A stretch of 18,292 nucleotides of DNA from Deltaproteobacteria bacterium (GTDB lineage Bacteria > Desulfobacterota > Desulfarculia > Adiutricales > Adiutricaceae), in NCBI GenBank assembly GCA_031279155.1, contig JAITJB010000085.1, forward strand, positions 1 to 18,292, written 5' to 3'. A model generated the notes under the pieces. It had not been told where the DNA came from. It searched no databases and saw nothing but the letters and a program-made list of their open reading frames with translations. The translations under genes and the position numbers were made by a program. How positions within the stretch are numbered: position 1 is the first letter of the stretch; each line of letters begins with the position of its first letter. Shown here piece by piece: positions 1 to 6,461 of this stretch.

Positions 1-141
1 GCAAGCATAGTTGAGATCGGATTGAATCGCTCGCGTGTCACTCAAATCCGGCAGACAGTTCTGCCTGTTGGGTTGTTTACAAAAAGTTCACATTTTTTAT
101 TTGGTTCTGGCTTGACACGCGCCGACCCTGGCGGCTCAGCG

Positions 142-594
142 ATGAACTTAAAAATAGAAAAGGGCGCCAGCCTCTTAGCTCCGGTTTTAGGTAACAATAC
201 CACTGTAGCCAAAGGCGCCAACGAGTCGGGCAGTTTTTCTCTCGAGGGTGGGTTAGCTGAAAATTTCGTCTTAAACGATAAAGTCCATCAAGATGTTGAA
301 TCGGGGGGTACGGCAAAATCCACGATCGTTAATTTTGGCGCAATACTAAAAGTGGCAAATGGCGGCTCAGTAGTAGACGCTGTTATCAATTCTGGTGGAG
401 CTCTCTTAGTCGATCCCTCCGGACAAGCCTTAAAGGCCGTCGTCCATCCTGGCGGCCTAATGATAGTATATTCTGGAGGAACGGCTCTATCTACCACGGT
501 AAGTTCAGGCGGTACTCTAGACGTCAAAGAAGGCGGCCGAGCCGAGTCCACGACTAATATAACGGGGGCTAAGGTTCAGAGCGCCGGTTCTTAA
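142..594 (+). CDS. AIDA-type strand-loop-strand repeat protein, stand-alone
   Basis: A small protein of about 150 residues consisting of seven consecutive 19-residue units, after a 16-residue lead. Most units begin GG or SG and follow the pattern GGxAxxTxVxxGGxLxVxx, for example GGTALSTTVSSGGTLDVKE. This is the repeat found in passenger domains of AIDA-I-like autotransporters, where it forms a beta-solenoid that is often glycosylated. Here there is no recognisable signal peptide and no C-terminal beta-barrel, so it is either a fragment of an autotransporter or a stand-alone solenoid protein. The ATG at 142 is chosen because repeat-like sequence begins right after it and GGCGG lies 7 bases upstream. 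The frame stays open to the left window edge (TTG at 22), but those 40 residues do not look like repeats. The last unit ends QSAGS and its coding end is duplicated downstream. The repeat identity is sound; the start and function are uncertain. Confidence 0.6.
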   Translation: MNLKIEKGASLLAPVLGNNTTVAKGANESGSFSLEGGLAENFVLNDKVHQDVESGGTAKSTIVNFGAILKVANGGSVVDAVINSGGALLVDPSGQALKAVVHPGGLMIVYSGGTALSTTVSSGGTLDVKEGGRAESTTNITGAKVQSAGS

Positions 595-639
595 GAGCCT
601 TTGGTCCAGCTCATATAGGCTCAGAGCGCAGGTTGTTAA
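573..639 (+). repeat. Imperfect 22-bp direct repeat covering a stop codon
   Basis: Bases 573-594, the last codons and TAA of the AIDA-repeat gene, recur at 618-639 with 19 of 22 bases identical. The spacing is 45 bases, so the second copy lies in the same frame and also ends in TAA (VQSAGS-stop against AQSAGC-stop). An in-frame TAG at 616-618 lies between. This looks like a duplicated gene end left by slippage or by loss of a longer repeat array. Confidence 0.6.
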
Positions 640-785
640 AGATCCTGAGAGCCAGATCCTATTGGCCATACGCGTCTGACCAAATCAGTAGTAGCCTGAT
701 GGTTATGATGGCTAAAGGAATAACTCCCAATTTTCACAATTCTATCCGCTTAAATCCCCATAAAACCCGTTGCAAGCCAACTATT

Positions 786-870
786 ATGGGATTAAAATAG
801 TTTTAGTCTTTTATTTAAAGCCCTGCCAGGCCTTTGGAGCTTTAAATAATCCCGCCAGGTATTATCCCAT
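786..870. repeat. Nested inverted repeat (outer 7 bp, inner 11 bp)
   Basis: ATGGGAT at 786-792 pairs with ATCCCAT at 864-870. Inside, TTATTTAAAGC (811-821) pairs perfectly with GCTTTAAATAA (839-849) around a 17-base loop. There is no T-tract after it, so it is not a standard intrinsic terminator. It could be a structured RNA, a processed 3' end of the upstream gene or the remnant of a small palindromic element. Confidence 0.45.
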
Positions 871-919
871 CAATTCTCCTTTGATCTAGCCGGTCCCGGT
901 GTGAGCCAAAAGATTTATC

Positions 920-964
920 GATCGCTACCTTGATTTTATCGCCCGATTTCGGGTTGTAGCGGTT
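920..964 (+). promoter_or_regulatory. Two-tier hairpin upstream of the chemotaxis gene
   Basis: A 9-bp stem, with two G-T wobbles, pairs 920-928 with 956-964. Inside it CCCG (942-945) pairs with CGGG (950-953). It ends about 37 bases before the Shine-Dalgarno sequence, so it would lie in the 5' leader if transcription starts further upstream. It matches no riboswitch class I know. Confidence 0.3.
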
Positions 965-1013
965 CTATGGCAAAATCTAAATCTTGCTATGTCGACTTTC
1001 AAAGGAGCCCAAA

Positions 1014-2699
1014 ATGAAGCTCGGAACTAAGCTACTCTTAGTCTGCCTTTTAGCTGGCATCATACCCACCTTAATCATGGCCGGCGCCTCCCACATCTTA
1101 AGCAAACGGGTCTACACCACCCTAACTGACGACGCCCTGGTGTCCTATCATAGCGGCGTAAAATACATCATAAGCCTAAGGATGTACAATTTAGAGACTC
1201 AGCTTAAACAACTTTTAGAGTTCCCGGCTACCGTCACTTTAGCCGCCGGCCGCGATGAAAAAGCCGCCTCCCTTCTGTCAGGCCTGGTTACCAGCGAGCC
1301 CTACGTCGATTTTTTGGCTGTCTTCGATGTTAATGGCAAACAAAACTTCGTCCAGATAGACCCCGGCTCGCCCTCAGTACTTAAAACCGAAGACATTAAG
1401 CTCATACCAACCACCAAAGGCGTAGTTTTTGGCTCCTTAATAGACGGCGTGGTCGATCTAACTTACTCGGCCCAAATCAAAAATGCCAGCGGCCAAGAAA
1501 TCGGAACCATGGTCGCTGGCCATTTTATCTTCCAATCTGAATACATCGACACCCTTAAATCGATATTTGGAACTGAAATCGCGGTCTTTTTAAACGACAC
1601 CTTTGTGGCCGCCACCATAGCTAGCGGCAATCGATCGGTACTGGGCGCTAAGATTAATAACCCGGAGGTTATTAACGAAGTCTTAGGTAAGGGCGAGGAG
1701 TTGGTAGGTAAAAATACCATCTTAGATCAGAGCTACGAGACCATTTTCTGGCCCATTAACGATCATGCCGACAAAGTCATGGGCATGCTTTTAATGGCCC
1801 TCCCAACCACCTTGGTGGACCGCACGGAAAGGGAATTTTTAACCTCGGTAGCTATCATCCTAGCCGTCGTCATCGTTTTAGTCTTTTTAGTTTCCAAGCT
1901 TACCGTCTACACCATTAATAAGACCTTAACTCATATAATGGATGAACTTATGGCTAGTTTTGAGCAGGTTAACAGTAGCGCTACTGGCATGCTGGCCTCT
2001 TCAGAAATCCTAGCCAATGGCGCCGAATCACAGGCCTCAAGCTTAAGAGAGGCTGTGGGGGCCTTAGAAACGATGACCCATATGACCGAACAAAGCCGTC
2101 ACAACGCCGAAAAAACCAGACAGTCAAACGGTCAGACCAATGACCTAATCAAAGAGGGCGGTAAATTAACCTCCGAGATGATGGAAGCTATGGCCCAGAT
2201 AGAGGCTTCGACCATGAAAATCGAGGCCATCATCAAGACCATTGATGACATATCCTTCCAAACTAATCTCTTAGCCCTAAACGCTGCCGTTGAGGCCGCT
2301 CGGGCCGGCGAAGCTGGTTCGGGCTTTGCGGTGGTGGCCGACGAGGTCAGAAATTTATCTATAAGGTCCTCGGAAGCGGCCAAAAACACCCACGATCTGA
2401 TATCCACCTCGGTAACCAAGGTCGCAGCTGGCGTCAAAATTGTGGGTCAACTAGATGAGTGTTTTCATAAAATTGAAAAAGGCTCCGATACTGTTAGCGA
2501 TCTAATCGATCAAATAAGCGTAGCCACCGTAGAACAGGCCAGGGGCACAAATATGGCTGAATCATCGGTGGAATCAGTCAGTACCGTTGCCGAAAGAAAC
2601 GCTAGCGAAGCTAAAAGTACCACTTTAGCCTCAAGGGAGTTGAGCGAGGCCGCCGAAAGCTTAAACAGCGTCATTTCGCATTTAGCCGCTATTTTGTAA
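1014..2699 (+). CDS. Methyl-accepting chemotaxis protein, HAMP-less
   Basis: Membrane chemoreceptor that senses a periplasmic ligand and controls CheA/CheW. Of 561 residues, 1-30 carry the first membrane segment (about 5-25). Residues about 30-275 form an external sensor that looks like a Cache-type fold, with motifs such as SAQIKNASGQEIGTMVAGHFI. A second membrane segment spans about 276-298. The signalling hairpin tip is canonical at about 405-450 (IDDISFQTNLLALNAAVEAA, then ARAGEAGSGFAVVADEVRNL). The stretch between the second membrane segment and the coiled coil is short and shows no recognisable HAMP domain. There is no C-terminal CheR/CheB-tethering pentapeptide. The start is the ATG at 1014, with AAAGGAG at 1001-1007. 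The gene stands alone, with no che genes nearby. The ligand cannot be told from the sequence, although the downstream neighbours are carboxylate uptake genes. Confidence 0.93.
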   Translation: MKLGTKLLLVCLLAGIIPTLIMAGASHILSKRVYTTLTDDALVSYHSGVKYIISLRMYNLETQLKQLLEFPATVTLAAGRDEKAASLLSGLVTSEPYVDFLAVFDVNGKQNFVQIDPGSPSVLKTEDIKLIPTTKGVVFGSLIDGVVDLTYSAQIKNASGQEIGTMVAGHFIFQSEYIDTLKSIFGTEIAVFLNDTFVAATIASGNRSVLGAKINNPEVINEVLGKGEELVGKNTILDQSYETIFWPINDHADKVMGMLLMALPTTLVDRTEREFLTSVAIILAVVIVLVFLVSKLTVYTINKTLTHIMDELMASFEQVNSSATGMLASSEILANGAESQASSLREAVGALETMTHMTEQSRHNAEKTRQSNGQTNDLIKEGGKLTSEMMEAMAQIEASTMKIEAIIKTIDDISFQTNLLALNAAVEAARAGEAGSGFAVVADEVRNLSIRSSEAAKNTHDLISTSVTKVAAGVKIVGQLDECFHKIEKGSDTVSDLIDQISVATVEQARGTNMAESSVESVSTVAERNASEAKSTTLASRELSEAAESLNSVISHLAAIL

Positions 2700-3068
2700 G
2701 GCAGCTTAAGTTAAGTTAGTAGCCTGACCGGAGCTTTGGCCTGTAGCTTGAACAAGTAGCTTTATCCTGTAGCTTGGCCTGTAGCTTGAACAAGTAGCTT
2801 TGGGCTATGGCCAATAATCTTTTGAGCCAAAAATATAAATTCAGCTCCTAGGGCCTGAAGTAGAGCCGCTATTATTCCGTATCTTGCCTTGACAAAGAAA
2901 ACTAACAAGCGTTCAATAGACGTTAGATAACCTTTTAGGTCTATAGATTTAAAATTTCTGTCCCCCTCTGAGCATATTAAAAAATCCTCAAACCCTACTG
3001 CGGCCTATGTTTTACGAGATCTGGCCATGATTGCTCACTGGGAGGCAAAAAAAAACTAACCAAATTAT
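2700..3068. other. Gene-free stretch with repeats and a possible decayed reading frame
   Basis: After the 28-bp repeats there is no gene with a start codon and ribosome site. A TTGACA at 2889-2894 with TTCAAT 17 bases downstream is a weak promoter-like pair. A frame without start codon runs from 2931 to a TAA at about 3057-3059. Its end, NPTAAYVLRDLAMIAHWEAK, reads like protein, so it may be a gene remnant. I cannot assign it. Confidence 0.3.
2736..2801 (+). repeat. 28-bp exact tandem repeat, period 38
   Basis: The 28 bases at 2736-2763 recur exactly at 2774-2801. The core word TGTAGCTTG occurs three times and AGTAGCTTT twice, so the array was itself built from shorter units. It starts 36 bases after the chemotaxis gene's stop codon. 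Confidence 0.8.
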
Positions 3069-3097
3069 TTGACAATATCTCTTCTACGGTGTAATAT
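3069..3097 (+). promoter_or_regulatory. Sigma-70-type promoter for the TRAP operon
   Basis: A perfect -35 box TTGACA (3069-3074) is followed after 17 bases by TAATAT (3092-3097), 4 of 6 matches to TATAAT. Surrounding DNA is AT-rich. Transcription would start near 3104, giving a leader of about 150 bases before dctP. Confidence 0.6.
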
Positions 3098-3107
3098 CAT
3101 GCAAACT

Positions 3108-3150
3108 CTAACTTTATCGGTTAGCTGCCAGGTTGCGTTTTTCGCGACCT
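3108..3150 (+). promoter_or_regulatory. Two stem-loops in the dctP leader
   Basis: CTAAC (3108-3112) pairs with GTTAG (3120-3124). AGGTTGCG (3130-3137) pairs with CGCGACCT (3143-3150) through an 8-bp stem with one wobble and a TTTTT loop. Neither has a following T-tract. They would sit at the 5' end of the dctP message and could stabilise it or serve regulation. Confidence 0.4.
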
Positions 3151-3255
3151 AAAATTATTAGTCAATAGAACAGTATTACCCTTTGGCCCATAGTTGGTCC
3201 ATCCAAGCCAGTTCATCTTTTGGCAACTGTTCAAAAACCATGGAGGAATTTCATC

Positions 3256-4239
3256 ATGAAAAAAGTTTCATTTTTTCTAGTCACTTGCCTTTTTATCTGT
3301 CTTAGCGCTAGTTTAGCCTTTGGTCAGTTGGCCCTCAAAGCCGGACACGTTTTGGCCCCTGATCATCCCTATCAGTTTGGCTTGGAGCGTTTTGCCGAGC
3401 TAGTTAAAGAACGCACTAACGGCCAAATCACTGTTGACGCCTTCCACAGCTCCCAGCTAGGTAACGAGCGCGAACTCATCGAGGCTCTTCAGTTGGGCAC
3501 CGTGGACATCACCATCGTCTCCACCGCCCCGTTATCGGGCTTTACCAATGAATTTTTGATCTACGATCTGCCCTTTTTGTTCCGTGACACGGCTACAGCC
3601 AGGCGTATTCTCGACAGCCCCTTTGGCCAAAAGGCTTTCGACAGTATTTCCGACCTAGGCTTGGTGGGCCTGGTCTATTTTGAGAACGGCTTCAGGCACG
3701 TTACCAATTCCAAACTGCCCGCCGTCAATCCTGCCGACGTTAACGGCCTTAAGATCCGGACTATGGAAAACAAGATCCACATGGCCTCCTTTAGGGTTTT
3801 AGGCGCTTCTCCTACTCCCATGGCCTTCGGGGAACTCTACACCGCCCTTCAGCAGAAAACTATTGACGCCGAAGAAAACCCCGTCCCCATTATCTACACT
3901 TCCAAGTTCTACGAAGTTCAGAAGTATTGCTCCTTGACCGGTCACTTCTACGCCCCCACGCCATTTTTAATTAGCGCCGCCACCTGGGAACGCCTGACAG
4001 ACGACCAAAAGGCCATTATGACTCAGGCCGCCAAGGAAGCCAGGGATTATGAGCGCGAGCTCATCGATCAGCAAAACAATGATTTTGTCGCCAAACTCAA
4101 AGCCGAAGGCATGGAAGTAATTGAAGTCGATAAAGACGCCTGGTTTAAAGCCATGGAGCCGGTCTATAAAGAATTTGAGTCGACCATCGGCGCCGATAAC
4201 ATCAAAGAAATCCAAGCCCTCATCAACGCTGGCAAGTGA
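3256..4239 (+). CDS. dctP: TRAP transporter solute-binding protein DctP
   Basis: Periplasmic binding protein of a tripartite ATP-independent transporter, which delivers a carboxylate to the DctQM membrane part. It has 327 residues, the usual family length. Residues 1-23 are a signal peptide with KK, a hydrophobic core and a cleavage region near SLAFG. Family motifs are clear: GLKIRTMEN at 164-172, with Arg168 matching the conserved arginine that clamps the substrate carboxylate; GASPTPMAFGELYTALQQ at 183-200; and a downstream IDAEENP at 203-209. The start is the ATG at 3256, with GGAGG at 3242-3246; the longer TTG-initiated frame from 3220 is not credible. It is the first gene of dctPQM, followed by stem-loops that probably make it more abundant than DctQM. 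The neighbours encode a 2-hydroxyacid oxidase, so the ligand may be glycolate, lactate or similar. This is inference. Confidence 0.95.
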   Translation: MKKVSFFLVTCLFICLSASLAFGQLALKAGHVLAPDHPYQFGLERFAELVKERTNGQITVDAFHSSQLGNERELIEALQLGTVDITIVSTAPLSGFTNEFLIYDLPFLFRDTATARRILDSPFGQKAFDSISDLGLVGLVYFENGFRHVTNSKLPAVNPADVNGLKIRTMENKIHMASFRVLGASPTPMAFGELYTALQQKTIDAEENPVPIIYTSKFYEVQKYCSLTGHFYAPTPFLISAATWERLTDDQKAIMTQAAKEARDYERELIDQQNNDFVAKLKAEGMEVIEVDKDAWFKAMEPVYKEFESTIGADNIKEIQALINAGK

Positions 4240-4263
4240 GCCTTTGGTCTCGCGGATTTTTTT
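4236..4263 (+). terminator. Leaky intrinsic terminator-like hairpin at the dctP stop
   Basis: GTGAGCC (4236-4242) pairs with GG and CTCGC (4246-4253) through 7 bp with one T bulge and a TTT loop. Three bases later comes a run of seven T (4257-4263). The stem overlaps the stop codon. A partial terminator here would lower dctQM expression relative to dctP. Confidence 0.45.
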
Positions 4264-4301
4264 GATAGCCATTTCTTCGCTTGATTAAAAACCATCTGGC
4301 T

Positions 4302-4343
4302 CGCCGGGTCCATCGTTAGATGAAACGACGATGGACCTTGGCG
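4302..4343 (+). promoter_or_regulatory. Strong stem-loop between dctP and dctQ
   Basis: GGTCCATCGT (4307-4316) pairs perfectly with ACGATGGACC (4328-4337). CGCC/GGCG extends the stem outside a small internal loop (4302-4305 with 4340-4343), about 14 bp in all. No T-tract follows. Such hairpins in binding-protein operons commonly protect the upstream message from 3' exonucleases. A smaller hairpin, GCCTCC-AAAAA-GGAGGC, follows at 4378-4394. Confidence 0.6.
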
Positions 4344-4440
4344 GCCTTTGTGTTCCACCCTAACGCCCCTTTGCCCAGCCTCCAAAAAGGAGGCCTAACA
4401 GACTTCAGCATGTGGGTTTCTTTTTTGGAGAAATGTTACC

Positions 4441-5040
4441 ATGACAAAATTTCAAAACATTGTGGATAAGAGCGAGACTTACGCTGTTACCATAACTCTA
4501 TCGCTAATGACCATCGTGGTCTTCGTCCAAGTATTCCTTCGCACCTTAGGCGGTTTAGAGACCTTTTGTACCACTCATCAAATCGAGCTAACATCAATAA
4601 GAGCGCTGACGGGTATGATCTACCGGGCCTCCATTACGGTTCTTTCCTGGTCCGAAGAGTTAGCCCGCTACTTAATGGTTTGGACCGTTTTCATAGGTGG
4701 AGCCATTGGCGCTAAAACCGGGGCCCACGTTGGCCTGGAAGCTTTTATTAACCTCTTTCCGCCTAAACTCACGAAATTCGCCCTCCTACTTTCCGGGATC
4801 ATCTCGATGACCTTCTGCCTCTTTTTGACTGCCTACGGGTCTTACTTGGTCCGCCGCATCATTAAAACTAACCAAGCTTCGCCGGCCTTAGAAATCCCCA
4901 TGGGCCTCGTCTACGCCGCTGTCCCCATTGGGGCCATCTTGATGAGCTGCCACTTCTTATTTGCTGGCATTGATAAATACCGAAACTACAAAGGCAAGGC
5001 TCCAAACCTACCCGTAAATATCTCTAAGGAGGCCGAGTAA
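4441..5040 (+). CDS. dctQ: TRAP transporter small permease DctQ
   Basis: Small membrane subunit of the TRAP transporter, which stabilises DctM and helps dock the loaded binding protein. Of 199 residues, four membrane segments are visible at about 15-35, 77-93, 112-137 and 153-175. The family motif following the first loop is WSEELARYLMVW (70-81), continued by GGAIGAKTGAHVGLEAF. The loop between segment 1 and this motif (about 36-68) is longer than the few residues usual in the family and carries a cysteine and several charged residues. The start is the ATG at 4441, with GGAG at 4427-4430. It is followed after 2 bases by dctM, with dctM's ribosome site inside its last codons, which suggests translational coupling. 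Confidence 0.93.
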   Translation: MTKFQNIVDKSETYAVTITLSLMTIVVFVQVFLRTLGGLETFCTTHQIELTSIRALTGMIYRASITVLSWSEELARYLMVWTVFIGGAIGAKTGAHVGLEAFINLFPPKLTKFALLLSGIISMTFCLFLTAYGSYLVRRIIKTNQASPALEIPMGLVYAAVPIGAILMSCHFLFAGIDKYRNYKGKAPNLPVNISKEAE

Positions 5041-5042
5041 CC

Positions 5043-6350
5043 ATGGAACTACCCAGCATTAGCGTGATCCTTTTTTCCACGCTTATAATCCTGATGTTTC
5101 TCAATTGTCCCATCTCGGTTTGCTTAGGTCTCTCAACCACCTTGACTTTGATTTACGCCAACCACTACCTAAACTACAACATGCCCTTGATTTTGGTCCC
5201 GCAAAAGTTATTTACTTCCGTGGACTCCTTTCCCCTTATGGCTATACCATTTTTTATGATTGCCGGGGCGCTCATGGAACACGGGGGCATATCCAAACGC
5301 TTAGTTGGGGTGGCCCAGGCTATTATTGGATCGCTAACGGGCGGGCTGGCCATGGTGACCATCATGGCCTCGATGTTCTTTGCCGCCATCAGCGGCTCGA
5401 GCCCGGCTACAGTTGCGGCTATCGGTAGCTTAATGATCCCGGCTATGGTTAAGCAGGGCTACGACCTAAGCTTTGCCTCAGCTTGCCAAGCTTCGGCTGG
5501 CTACATCGGGGTCATTATCCCGCCCTCCATTCCCATGATCACCTACGGCGTAGTCACCGGGGCCTCCATCGGCACCCTATTTATGGCCGGCTTTATGCCG
5601 GGCATCTACATCGGGGCGGCTTTGATGGCCGTAGCTTTCGTCACGGCTAAGAGGCGCAAATACTCAGGCGGCGAGAAGACAACTTTTAAGCAGTTCTGGA
5701 AGGCCTTCCGGGAGGGCTTCTGGGCCATCTTGATGCCGATCTTAATCTTAGGCGGCATCTACGGCGGCTTTTTTACGCCCACTGAGGCGGCTAACGTGGC
5801 CGTGGTCTACGGCTTTATCGTCTCGTTTTTTATCTACAAAGAGCTTAAACTAAAAAACATCCCGCTTATTTTGCGGACCGCCGCCATCTCTAGCGCAATG
5901 GTTATGCTCCTAATTGCTACGGCTACGGCCTTTGGCATCATGATGACCCGCGAGAAGATCCCGGCGGCCATGGCCAGCTTCTTTATTTCCCTTACGACTA
6001 ACCCGGTCTACTTTTTGCTTTTAGTTAACGTCTTACTTCTGATTTTAGGCACCTTCTTAGAGACCAACGCCGCCATCATTATCGTCACCCCCATTCTCTA
6101 CCCGGTGGCCATGCAGATGGGCGTGGACCCCATCCACTTTGGCATCATCGTGGTTATTAACCTAGCTATCGGTATGGTTACGCCGCCTTTAGGCGTCAAC
6201 CTATTTGTGGCTTGCGGTTTGACTAAACTTAAAGTAGAAAAGATTGTCGCGGCCAACTGGTGGTTCCTCTTGGTTTCCATCTTGGTCCTTTTGGCCTTAA
6301 CCTACTTCCCATCGCTGAGCCTGATGCTGCCTAGGTTACTGCAGCAATAG
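5043..6350 (+). CDS. dctM: TRAP transporter large permease DctM
   Basis: Large membrane subunit that carries the sodium-coupled transport step. It has 435 residues, the normal size, with about 12 hydrophobic segments. Diagnostic motifs are PLMAIPFFMIAGALMEHGG (64-82), AAISGSSPATVAAIGSLMIP (114-133) and YIGVIIPPSIPMITYGV (154-170), which build the inverted-repeat hairpin core of the ion transporter superfamily. A second-half hairpin motif lies near the C-terminus (NLAIGMVTPPLGVNLFVACG). The start is the ATG at 5043, with AAGGAGG at 5026-5032 inside the end of dctQ. It is the last TRAP gene. A strong hairpin follows the stop, and then the oxidase genes. Confidence 0.96.
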   Translation: MELPSISVILFSTLIILMFLNCPISVCLGLSTTLTLIYANHYLNYNMPLILVPQKLFTSVDSFPLMAIPFFMIAGALMEHGGISKRLVGVAQAIIGSLTGGLAMVTIMASMFFAAISGSSPATVAAIGSLMIPAMVKQGYDLSFASACQASAGYIGVIIPPSIPMITYGVVTGASIGTLFMAGFMPGIYIGAALMAVAFVTAKRRKYSGGEKTTFKQFWKAFREGFWAILMPILILGGIYGGFFTPTEAANVAVVYGFIVSFFIYKELKLKNIPLILRTAAISSAMVMLLIATATAFGIMMTREKIPAAMASFFISLTTNPVYFLLLVNVLLLILGTFLETNAAIIIVTPILYPVAMQMGVDPIHFGIIVVINLAIGMVTPPLGVNLFVACGLTKLKVEKIVAANWWFLLVSILVLLALTYFPSLSLMLPRLLQQ

Positions 6351-6378
6351 CCTAGTTAAATTTTTTAGTTCGCATATT

Positions 6379-6413
6379 AGCTAGTGGGCCAATATACTCC
6401 CGGCCCACTAGCT
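6379..6413 (+). terminator. 12-bp perfect hairpin after dctM
   Basis: AGCTAGTGGGCC (6379-6390) pairs perfectly with GGCCCACTAGCT (6402-6413) over an 11-base loop. The bases that follow (TATCTTAG) are only weakly T-rich, so termination would be partial. It lies between the transporter and the oxidase genes and may tune or process a common transcript. Confidence 0.5.
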
Positions 6414-6422
6414 TATCTTAGC

Positions 6423-6443
6423 CATGGCCCCCATAGGGCCATG
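6423..6443 (+). promoter_or_regulatory. Second hairpin upstream of glcD
   Basis: CATGGCCC (6423-6430) pairs perfectly with GGGCCATG (6436-6443) around a 5-base loop. It ends about 18 bases before the chosen glcD start and would bury an alternative ATG at 6441. Confidence 0.4.
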
Positions 6444-6461
6444 ACCAATAAAGGCGCTTTT

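Larger units (their letters stand above)
595..1013. other. Gene-free stretch with nested palindromes
   Basis: I see no coding region. Besides the duplicated gene end, it holds a nested inverted repeat at 786-870 and a leader-like hairpin at 920-964, both listed separately. I could not find a convincing sigma-70 promoter or a FliA-type promoter for the chemotaxis gene that follows. Confidence 0.5.

Noticed and set aside
22..141. Extra 40 residues at the start of the AIDA-repeat frame
   Set aside because: The TTG start has no proper ribosome site, and the residues lack the repeat pattern, a hydrophobic core or a signal peptide. The open frame to the window edge was noted but not used as the start.
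112..141. TTGACA at 112 as a promoter for the AIDA-repeat gene
   Set aside because: No -10 box lies at the right distance before the start codon; the required position falls in GC-rich sequence next to the ATG.
920..964. Riboswitch before the chemotaxis gene
   Set aside because: The hairpin does not match the cores of cyclic-di-GMP or other classes I can recall, so only a generic hairpin is reported.
984..1013. TTG start ten codons upstream for the chemotaxis gene
   Set aside because: The Shine-Dalgarno AAAGGAG lies inside this extension and serves the ATG at 1014, which begins directly with a Lys-then-hydrophobic membrane anchor.
3967..4385. Minus-strand frames over the end of dctP and the following gap
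   Set aside because: They mirror dctP or cross the stem-loops, have no family resemblance and no ribosome sites.
5105..5428. Plus-strand frame of 107 residues inside dctM
   Set aside because: It overlaps the well-conserved dctM in another frame and shows no protein family pattern.
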